Below, in pieces: positions 55,830-64,000 of a stretch of DNA of 64,000 bases. Numbering within the stretch: the stretch's first letter is position 1; each line of letters opens with the position of its first letter. Below the pieces are notes generated by a model. It did no database searches. It was not told the origin of the DNA and saw nothing but the letters and a program-made list of their open reading frames with translations. Origin of the DNA: Taxawa tesnikishii (nom. ined.) (Eukaryota > Ascomycota > Dothideomycetes > Dothideales); assembly GCA_030247885.1 (NCBI GenBank), contig JAPDRO010000021.1, positions 434,001 through 498,000 of the forward strand, given 5' to 3'. Position numbers and translations under genes: made by a program.

Positions 55830-58645
55830 GTTGACTGTTGCGTCTGCTGGAAGACTATGGAATTGTATAAGGAAAGAAGGAGGGGCGGTATGCGCAACTA
55901 AATAATCTGCGCTTGGGTATCGATGGGCTTTTGGTGGATGGTGGGGAAAGACGGCGGGCTGGTTTCGCGGCGATGCCAAGACCGATGATGATTCGACGCA
56001 CGTGCATACGTTCCACAAGGCATCCTTCTCTGACTGTTGTAGATGATATGCATGCATCACACCAACGCTCACCGCCCTCACCGGTGTATCTGAGATGAGA
56101 CATACACGCCAATCAGTTCCGGCTTTGTTCTTCTTCTGGACAGCAGCCACGACCGAACACTAGGCAGTTCGGATTTGCAACCAGTACGAGGGCCTTCACA
56201 TGGTTCCCATTGGCGCGACCAGCACTCTGCTGGTCGTCAAAAGAAAGCAGCAAGCGGGCTACGCACTCAGCCAACACTCGCCAGACGCTGGGTTTGACAG
56301 TGATTTGAGAGAATTTGAGCGATCCCTCGAAACCCAGCAGACTTACTACGAAGGCATCATGTCCATCGCTACTCGGCTCATGCTGCGGGCATCCGTTTGC
56401 CGCTGCGGGCTGCCATGAGAACACCCGCTCGCTCGTATCCTGAAACTCAAACCGAGCCATAGGAACAGACAAGTAGCGCAGTTACACTCTGCTTGCCGTT
56501 CGGATGATGACTCGAAGTCACCAGTTACACGCTCGGCTTACCCCAAAACCTGACGCGTCCAGTTGCACGACGTCTAGACGACGCACGAATGAGGCTCGAT
56601 TGCAGACCGAGAATGCCGAGAATGAAGGGCATCCGCTATTCATTGACGGACGAAAGTTGACGGGAAGCTGCACACTGTGGGCGCCGCGGCCGTTGCTGCC
56701 CAGGCAATCTCTATCCTGTGGTAGATGTCACGAATAAATATCGGGACGGTGCAACTGCACAACCGGAATGCTTACTCTGCTCCTCCTGGAGACAGTTTGG
56801 AAACACTGTCGCTTCGTATTGCTGCTCCCCTACACAGACCCCCACGCTCGCATCTAGGTCAAGCTAACAGCGCGGCGCACGTACGTCGTCCGGGAAGCAG
56901 CGTCAAAACAAATGCATGTTGAGGCGGTGGAGCAGTTCCGTTTTCGATCTTGCAGAAGAGGTCTTCCTGGCCTAGCTGCCATTGTACTGACTGACAGCTT
57001 TCCAGCGTCTCCCTAGCGTGAGTGGCTTGCAAACAGGCAACCAAGCCCAACCACATCTTCGACTGCCGGACATCTCCAACTTGCTTGAAGCCGGGTGTTT
57101 CACAAGGACAGCATTTCGAGTATGTTTGACAATTTTTCCTTCTTGAAAATTGTTTAAAAAAACATACCCTCATCTATATCTGGAGCTGAGTTGGCGGTTC
57201 CGAGGTTCTTCTGGACTGGCATGCTGGCGTCAACCAGCCCGACCGACGGTCGCCCGTCGGACGTTTGCATTCGGTACGCGCCTCCTGCAAACAACCGCAG
57301 ACCTGGAACGAGCGAAGCTGGAACCTGGAGTTGAGCCGATTGCATCACAACGAGCCCGAAGAACTAGAGACCTGATCAGACCGCAGAGGAATAGGCGTGC
57401 AGGCACGCTTGTGCTAGTGGTGAAATCCCCACTGAGGCTGCGCCGGTCTTTTTCCAAACATCCCTCGATACGTTTGTGCTGCAGATCAGAAGGCACTCGT
57501 TTGACAAGCGATTTCGGATGGAAAAGTTTGTACCTGCCACATCCACGAGGCTGTGCATAGCTTACTGCAATTTTGATCATCAACGAGGCAGCGCGAATTT
57601 CTGGGCGTTCCGCTTGGTATTGATCTATTGTTCCGGGAGCGTGCCTGTGTCGCGCATGGATAGTCCTGACACAGCTTCCTCGATATCCAGCATAGCGGAA
57701 CGGTTCTGGTTCGTCTGGCTGGTACCGACATGTGTTATGCTGCCGCCATCATAGTCATTCAGGCACTGCATGTTCGTTCATCCCACTGTCCCGTCGTCAA
57801 CCAGCTGTGTCTATTTCCCCTTAACCCCTACGTAGGTACAAATCTCTCATTGACCACCAATGTGTCATTCCATGTTTGCTTTACATCTCAGTGGCTTCCA
57901 AAAGAACATGCCCGATCAACGGTAGAACAGCCTCATGCAATCGTCGGTGCAGGTACTCCCATACCGAATCTAATCGTGGGTCGGATGCTGCAAACCGCAC
58001 CACGCACTGGCCAACACCAGACCGAACCCGTTCGTTCATCTCACACCCATGCCACGCATGTCGCAAACGAACGTCTCTCCGCCAACACCACCGTCTTTGA
58101 ACTTCTGACCCCACCATCCAGGATTGAGAGACACGCATTAGCCGCTCACGCAACGTCCCGCTGCAGAACGCTTCCCGTATATGCATCTTGGCGCTTGCTT
58201 GCAGGGCCACCGCTACTGCTCTGAATCCTCATTAGTCGTCTCAAAAAGGAATCCTTTGATCGCTCCGACAATCGATCTCTTCGGCATTGAGAACCGTCCA
58301 ACAACGAAGCATCCCATATTTCAGATTGGCAAACGCATTGCAGGAGTGGAGCTCATCTATCTTGGGCTGCTGCATGCGTTTCACATACTTCCAGACTTGA
58401 GTATAAACTTGGCCAGCCCAGCCTTGGACCTTGCTGTTGGTACTTCACCGCTTCTTATTCCAACAGCCCAGTACATCAAGGACGCCTTCCTGCAGCCAAT
58501 GCCCGCAGTTGATCAGTTGGTCAGCCATCAGTGAGCACATTACCGATTCGTACTTCTGCGTCTGGCAGCTACCAGCAATCCACGTCGCGCGTCATTCACT
58601 CCACTCACGCGAACACCTGTCCAGCCCACTTCTTTCTCTGGCAAG
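55830..58645. other. 2.8 kb divergent intergenic region
   Basis: It separates SUP35 and the APSES gene. Frames of 70-165 codons occur (for example 57730-58224 and 58181-58534 plus), but none shows a domain or splice structure. Two long promoters and leaders probably fill the space. A CA/CT-rich leader precedes 58646. Confidence 0.45.
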
Positions 58646-60424
58646 ATGAATATCAGCGCCCTCCTCAACGGTCCCTCGCCCTCTGCATCTCCCACCCTTC
58701 CGCCCGTTTCGTCCCTCACTCCTCCGCTCACACCGGCCTACACTCTGCAAGTCTCCTCCCTTGCGTCCACTCCGGCACCTCAGACACCCTCGTTCAGTTC
58801 CCGTCGGAAACAGGGGAAAGACATGGAGTGGTCCAGAGCTTCCATCAACGGTCCGAATGAATACCCTCCCTATGAGGTGACTGAGAACTCCCCAGCCTCA
58901 GTCGGCAAGAGAGGGAAGAACTCCGCAGACAACATGACCGCTTCAAGATATTCCCCGCGCTGACATGCACGACCTCACCATCGGTGACTGTCCTAGTACA
59001 GTCCCATACAACAGTTCCAAGAGAACATTGCCGAAGCAGCAACTCGAAAGTAAGGAATCACACATTGCCTGTTATGCATTATGATGGCGGCAATGAGTCT
59101 AACCACATGGGCAGTCTTCAAGTACAAGTTCACGATGCCGGCAACGGGTACGGAGTACATCATCATGTGGGACTACAACGACGGTCTCGTCCGCATGACT
59201 CCTTTCTTCAGGTCTTTGGGCCATCAGAAGGTATGCTATTCGCCTTCAACACTTACAGTCCAATCTCAACTCCACGCTCAACACCCACACCTTCCGTTCT
59301 CCCGAACAAGCCTTCCACTTTGGTCGCTGACTCGGGGACAGACTGTTCCAAACAAAGCCATCAGGGAGAACCCTGGCCTGAATGAGCTCTCACACAGCAT
59401 CACTGGCGGCAAAATCTGCACACAGGGATACTGGATGGATTTCGGTTGCGCGTACGCAGTATGCCAGACGTTCTGCTGGGAGATCCGGTGGGCCCTTACT
59501 CCGATCTTCGGTCCAGCATTCATCAAGGACTGCCTACCGCCAAGCGATCCGAACTTCAAGAAGTTCAAGGTGGACTCCGAAGTTATCAGGGTTGCCACTG
59601 CCAAAGCGGAGGGACGATGGGGAGCTGTCAGTCGTGCTGTCACGTAAGTGTCTAGTGATCAGATTACATACTGTGGGTGGTATGTTGACTAAGTTCACAG
59701 CCCGGAGACCATTGCTGACGCCTCTGCTTCCGCGGGCAGGGAGATACCACGCTCCGTGCCCACCGTACCATTGCCCAAGGCCCTTCGCACACGGAAGCCT
59801 AAGAATCTCACCGCCCTGACGGAGCTCGACAGCCCCTTCCAATCCGACGCCGACGGTGAAGACTCTGAGTACGTCAACGAAGAATCCCAGATGGACTCTC
59901 CAATGGTGTCGCCCAGGACCACACCCGAACAGCGATCCATCCGAAGATGGACGCCAATCAACGGTCGTGAGAACCTTCCCTCCACTCCGCCTCCTTCCGT
60001 CACAGGCAACTCAAAAATCCCGGAGTACCTGCCTACACCCTGTGCGCACCCTGACAGCCCGCAAGGTCCGATTCGGGAACGAGCAAAGGGCAAGAAGCGT
60101 GCACTCTCCCCTTTGCTGTCGGATCCAGACTACTCGTCCTCCTCGGCATCATCGTCTCCAGCCACAGTCTCCGACGCCAGCTCAACGGAAGAGGAAACAG
60201 AGGCGGAGCCCTCAGCCGCGTCGCCGTCCCAGCGTGGCAACGGGAAGAGGGCGAAGAAGTACCATGCTAGAGAATACAACTGTGCGCTGACGCTGGCACA
60301 GCTCAGCACTGGCACGCGCATGGTCGATGCTGCAAACATCTTGCTCAAGTTCAGCAGCGATGAGAACGCCGTGCTCGACGGGAAAGTCTCCGGTCGAGCT
60401 GAGCGGAGAGCCATGAGTGAGTGA
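58646..60424 (+). CDS. APSES-type (KilA-N) DNA-binding transcription factor, Xbp1-like
   Basis: Exons 58646-59049, 59115-59230, 59342-59643 and 59701-60424 give about 515 aa. Introns are 65, 111 and 57 nt with donors gtaagg, gtatgc and gtaagt. A Ser/Pro/Thr-rich N terminus precedes the APSES fold: VPYNSSKRTLPKQ, YKFTMPATGTEYIIMWDYND, GLVRMTPFF, then NPGLNELSHSITGG and QGYWMDFGCAYAVCQTFCW. The C-terminal half is disordered, with Ser/Glu clusters and KGKKRALSPL. Yeast Xbp1 is a stress- and starvation-induced repressor binding TCGA-containing sites; filamentous relatives are little known. Exon 1 needs two extra bases, one around 58929-58935 (before HDRFKIFP) and one in the C4 run 58953-58956, to keep frame into the domain. 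Confidence 0.83.
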
Positions 60425-61768
60425 GTGAGTGCCAGTCTGACGTTTGGCATTCTTCTTGGGTTGGGGATCGTGATGGGATGCAAAATGCTTTTGATGATTT
60501 ATGAGGTTCAGTTGTGGGCATGGATTCATGTTGGCATGATGTGACGTGGAACGACAATCCGATTAGTCTTCGGGGAGCGTATGCTGATACATGGCGTTTG
60601 GGTTCAGTTGGGTACAAGGGTTTCCTCTTTGATGCGCTGATGGGGATACATGTTAACGCTTTGTGCGAGCCTGAATAATGAGGTCTTGCATTGAATGAAG
60701 CAGTCTATCCATGTCGAATGTCAGTTCTTGTTTCATGCCTTTGTCAGATCCGTTAGTTGGTCTGACTGCTTTCAGCATACGCCTCGCCCCCTTTTGTCGA
60801 GGATGACGCAACTACCATCACGGTAGAAACATTCGATCACGCCGTCGACCTCGCCGCCGTTGTTAGCGTGGTTTCGTTGGACGACATTAGGTCAACATTG
60901 TACAGCAATCTTCCAAATCAACATTGCGAACCTCAGTTCGACTCTCGCCGGCAGCGATTCTGTCGAGTCGGTGGACCTTGGACTCTCTGAGAACATCCAG
61001 CAGGCGTACGTCCTCCTAGCGAGCGACTACGCTACGCCTGCACTGAAGCACTGAAGGTACTACTAGCACTGTGTTAGTCACCAGAGGAGAGCAGGAACAC
61101 AACGCGATTACCGTATCGCATAGATGCGTTATGCAGATTGTGAAAGTCCGGCTGATCGAGAACCTTTTGTTTTATGAATGACACGCATAACGAGCAAGCC
61201 TCCGTATCGGTCGTATAACCACAGCCGTATCCCATATCATGATCGTATAATACACTTCGCAACCCCAGTAATCCATGTACCATGCAGCCAAAGCCTCCTA
61301 CACCGCCCTTATACTCAAAGGACGCAAAGCAGACATTAATACCACACTGTAGAAAAGAAAAACCCCGACCAATTGTAAGCAAAGAGGCAACCACCAAATT
61401 GGTTCGCGGCAGATTGCGCAGAGTGCGCCGAGTGCGCCTAGTAATCCGTCATCCCCAACATCCGATTCCGAAACGAACGCCAGTGAGAAAAGCCGTCGAC
61501 ATCATGCCACAGAAAAGGAAAAAGACGGCAACAGAAGGAAAAGAAGACCATGCAGGGCAGACGCCGTGCGGAACCGAGATGCGTCCTTTCCAGAACGCCA
61601 CACAGCCACATCCTTGCGCTTCGTGTTATGCAAGTACCCGGACCAGCCCGAGCTGCAACGCTAATGCAACACGAGAAAGCCCTATGCGAGAACCCAGCCA
61701 AGGAAATGCGACCTCAACGGAAAGAAAAGAAAACGAGACGATACGAGAGCAAAAGAAAGATGGGTGCG
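60425..61768. other. convergent intergenic region, 1.3 kb
   Basis: It lies between the 3' ends of the APSES and C2H2 genes. No supported frame; 3' UTRs probably occupy the edges. Confidence 0.5.
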
Positions 61769-63964
61769 TCAGTAGTCGTGCTTCTTGCCGCGCTTGCCCT
61801 GGAAGTCGATCTCCGGGTGCACGACGCGCATGTGCCTGGTGAGGGCGTCGTTCCTCGAGAACGTCTTTTCCTCGCGACAGTACTGGCATCTGACCTTTTG
61901 CTTGCCGCGGTTGTGAATCGTGTCCTCGTGACGAGTGAGGTCGTACGGCCGGCTAAAAATGGTGTCGCACGGCTTGCCGGTAGATGGGTTGATGCGCGTA
62001 CACTTGTGCGGTCCGGCTTGGCTATTGCGGGCCAAGAGGGCCGAAGAGGTCATACCGCTGCCGACAACTTCCGTGTCCGGAGAAGCCGAGGCCGAGTTGG
62101 GCGACGTCTCGGCTGTTGTTGGTGACGAGTACGTGTCGCGTGGCTGACGGTGTGCTTCTCTCTTGTGCTTCTGCAGCTTGACTGGTGACTCGAAGCGCTG
62201 CGTGCAGCCATGGTACGTGCAGGTGTAGGTACCAGTGTCGGCTTGGGTGTTAGGAGGCCTTTGAATAGGCGCCGAGTTGGCACTGCCTTGCGAAGACGGA
62301 GCAGCGGCACCTTCGCTGATCGAAGATTCCATGGACATCAGGTGTGCTGGGAACTCTGGTGTTTGTTCTGGCGCATTAGAGTAGCCGGCAGCAGACCTAT
62401 ATGACTGCGACGCGTAAGGGTTTGCAGGGGTCTGGCCAGGGACCGAAGGTGGCGAAAAGTTGAAGTTGGATGCGGAGGTACCGTCGGTGGCGCGGAAGTT
62501 CGCCATGTTTCCAAATGCCTGATTGGTGCCGCTGATGAAGTTGTTCGAGAATGTCTCGGTGCCTCCGTAGTTCTTCTGATAACCCATGGGGACAGTGTCT
62601 TGGAAGAGCGAGAAGTTCGTGTCATCGTCGGCCTCATTGTAGTCAAGCATGGCGTCCTTTGGAGATATCGTCTTTGTGGGCTCTCGCCGTAGCTGGGGTT
62701 GATGCCGCGCGAATGCTAATGCGTCTGCCTCCTGCTTTTGCTGCTGTCTTTGGTGTGCCGCGGTACCAATGATCGGACCAGGTGATTTGTAGCCGTCTGC
62801 AGGTGCTAGAGGAGACCCTTGCCGGAAAGGGGACCGGTCCCTCGACGCAGGCTGTACAGGGGACTGTGAGCGCACGTCGTTGGCAGCGCGTAACCGTTGG
62901 CTGACAAGGTCTCTGTGCGGCGACAGGAGGTTGGAATTCGAGATCGGCTGTTGAACTTGTGATGATGATGGAGAGCTCGATGTGAAGTTAGCTGGGTTGT
63001 AGAGTTCGTCTGCACAAGCAGCGGACTCGGTCCTGAAAAGCTCGACTCGAGGAGCGGTAGTTCTATATTCTGTAATCACATGGATTGGTAAGCTTGTGTG
63101 CGTGTCGGCGGTCTTTCGAGTCTTCTCACCATTTGTAGGTACTTTGAACAGCTTCTCGTCATGGTCTTCGCCGGGTGTGGACGGCGAATCTCGGCCGCAG
63201 CTGCTGACAGATTGCCTCGAAGAATGCCCGAATTCCGGCGCATCTTCGACGTTGTTGTGGTGGTCTATTGCCATGTTCTTCATCGCAGCATGCGCAGAGG
63301 AGGTGTGTGACAGCTGGGAGGGCATGTGGCCTGCCATTGAGTTGCGAGAATCGATGTTCGGAGTTTGCGTGGGAAGAGACTTCGGGAAGCGCGTAGAAGC
63401 CTCGTCGCTGAGATGCGATGAGTAGTGCAAGGGAGAAGTGGGAGAGCGATCGGTGTTGGCGATGTACGGATACGAGGTGTTCTGGCTATATGGCGACGCA
63501 GGTCCTGTTGACCCTACGGTGGAATCGGAAGATGTACGTTGGTGACCCCTGCTTCTGGTGGACAGATCGGTTGTGTAAAGCGTAGAAACCCCTCCGCCTG
63601 TGTTGTCGCTGTTCTGATACATCTGCCAATCCTGCGGCACAGTGTAGGGGTTGTGCTGGTAGAAGGACGGCTGGGAGTCGATATACGAAGACTGCTCGAA
63701 GTGTGGGATCGGGGTCGATTGTTGGATTCTGATGGACGGAGCCTGGTACGGGTAATCCGGGTTCATGCCCAGTGCAGGAATTCTGCGCACAGGTACAGGT
63801 GCAGGTGTTGGGTGTGATGGGGTGAGGTCGTAATAATGACCGAAAGAATCGCTAGATATGGAGGAGGAAGGGGTTGGTGGGAAATGCGTTGGTGGTGGAG
63901 GAAAGGTGTAGAATTGGTTCGTGGTGGTGTCGAGATGTCTCACGTCATTAATCGATTTGCGCAT
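61769..63964 (-). CDS. C2H2 zinc-finger transcription factor, Rpn4-like
   Basis: This is a single exon of 731 aa with an intact frame. The first 570 residues are disordered, rich in Ser, Pro, Gln, Asn and Tyr, and contain acidic patches (DYNEADDDTNFSLFQD) that may be an activation domain. The C terminus has three zinc-finger units: YTCTYHGCTQRFESPVKLQK near 585, HKCTRINPSTGKPCDTIFSR with YDLTRHEDTIH near 660, and RCQYCREEKTFSRNDALTRH near 700. The second and third closely follow the pattern of yeast Rpn4 (C-x-x-I-N, C-x4-FSR-x-YDLTRH, then TFSR-x-DALTRH), the activator of proteasome genes. Orthology is inferred from these fingers. A possible acceptor (cctgcag) just before the ATG means an upstream exon may exist outside the window. 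Confidence 0.85.
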   Translation of the reverse strand: MRKSINDVRHLDTTTNQFYTFPPPPTHFPPTPSSSISSDSFGHYYDLTPSHPTPAPVPVRRIPALGMNPDYPYQAPSIRIQQSTPIPHFEQSSYIDSQPSFYQHNPYTVPQDWQMYQNSDNTGGGVSTLYTTDLSTRSRGHQRTSSDSTVGSTGPASPYSQNTSYPYIANTDRSPTSPLHYSSHLSDEASTRFPKSLPTQTPNIDSRNSMAGHMPSQLSHTSSAHAAMKNMAIDHHNNVEDAPEFGHSSRQSVSSCGRDSPSTPGEDHDEKLFKVPTNGEKTRKTADTHTSLPIHVITEYRTTAPRVELFRTESAACADELYNPANFTSSSPSSSQVQQPISNSNLLSPHRDLVSQRLRAANDVRSQSPVQPASRDRSPFRQGSPLAPADGYKSPGPIIGTAAHQRQQQKQEADALAFARHQPQLRREPTKTISPKDAMLDYNEADDDTNFSLFQDTVPMGYQKNYGGTETFSNNFISGTNQAFGNMANFRATDGTSASNFNFSPPSVPGQTPANPYASQSYRSAAGYSNAPEQTPEFPAHLMSMESSISEGAAAPSSQGSANSAPIQRPPNTQADTGTYTCTYHGCTQRFESPVKLQKHKREAHRQPRDTYSSPTTAETSPNSASASPDTEVVGSGMTSSALLARNSQAGPHKCTRINPSTGKPCDTIFSRPYDLTRHEDTIHNRGKQKVRCQYCREEKTFSRNDALTRHMRVVHPEIDFQGKRGKKHDY

Positions 63965-64000
63965 CTTTATGACTGCAGGTCCGAGCGGAGCGTTGTGAGT

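Noticed and set aside
57730-58534. ORFs between SUP35 and the APSES gene
   Set aside because: Overlapping short frames with no domain; they lie in the probable long promoter or leader of the APSES gene.

Overview
This window looks like nuclear DNA of a filamentous ascomycete (Pezizomycotina, most likely Dothideomycetes). Genes are interrupted by short GT-AG introns of about 50-120 nt, often with a CTAAC/CTGAC-type branch point. The gene set includes a fungal SAT4-type rhodopsin-domain protein, a GPI-anchored wall protein, a DUF1996/WSC protein, an APSES factor and an Rpn4-like C2H2 factor. There is also a pogo/Fot1-type transposon that appears inactivated by repeat-induced point mutation (RIP). 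The class-level placement is inference; nothing here fixes the species.

Layout. 0-8 kb: the 3' exon of a rhamnosidase-like glycosidase, a GPI-anchored secreted protein, two small tandem repeats, an F-box-like fragment and a rhodopsin-domain membrane protein. 8-25 kb: a housekeeping block with the sulfite reductase flavoprotein subunit (MET10 type), divergent from a Rad5/Rad16/Uls1-type SNF2 ATPase, then DNA topoisomerase II and CDC45 in tandem on the minus strand. 26-36 kb: a degraded MATE-like transporter, an intact phosphoketolase, an F-box-like protein and a 1.8 kb pogo/Fot1 element. 36-47 kb: a histidine-phosphatase-family protein, a large secreted DUF1996/WSC/PAN-like protein and a conserved basic protein. 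47-53 kb: a divergent hydantoinase and N-carbamoyl-D-amino-acid hydrolase pair, then an omega-like glutathione transferase. 53-64 kb: translation release factor eRF3 (SUP35) with a Q/Y-rich prion-like N terminus, an Xbp1-like APSES factor and an Rpn4-like proteasome regulator.

How the genes relate. TOP2 and CDC45 act in S phase, and both have ACGCGT (MCB-like) sites close upstream. The hydantoinase and D-carbamoylase catalyse consecutive ring-opening and decarbamoylation steps and share a 416-bp promoter with GATA-factor-like sites. This is the clearest two-gene pathway unit in the window.

Caveat that affects use. At least ten single-base frame breaks fall inside otherwise well-conserved genes: MET10, the SNF2 gene, TOP2, the MATE-like gene, the hydantoinase, the carbamoylase, SUP35 and the APSES gene. 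All of those I resolved are minus-one events, and nearly all lie in short homopolymer runs. Since TOP2 and SUP35 are essential, consensus error is the likeliest cause. Coordinates below span these breaks and each is noted.
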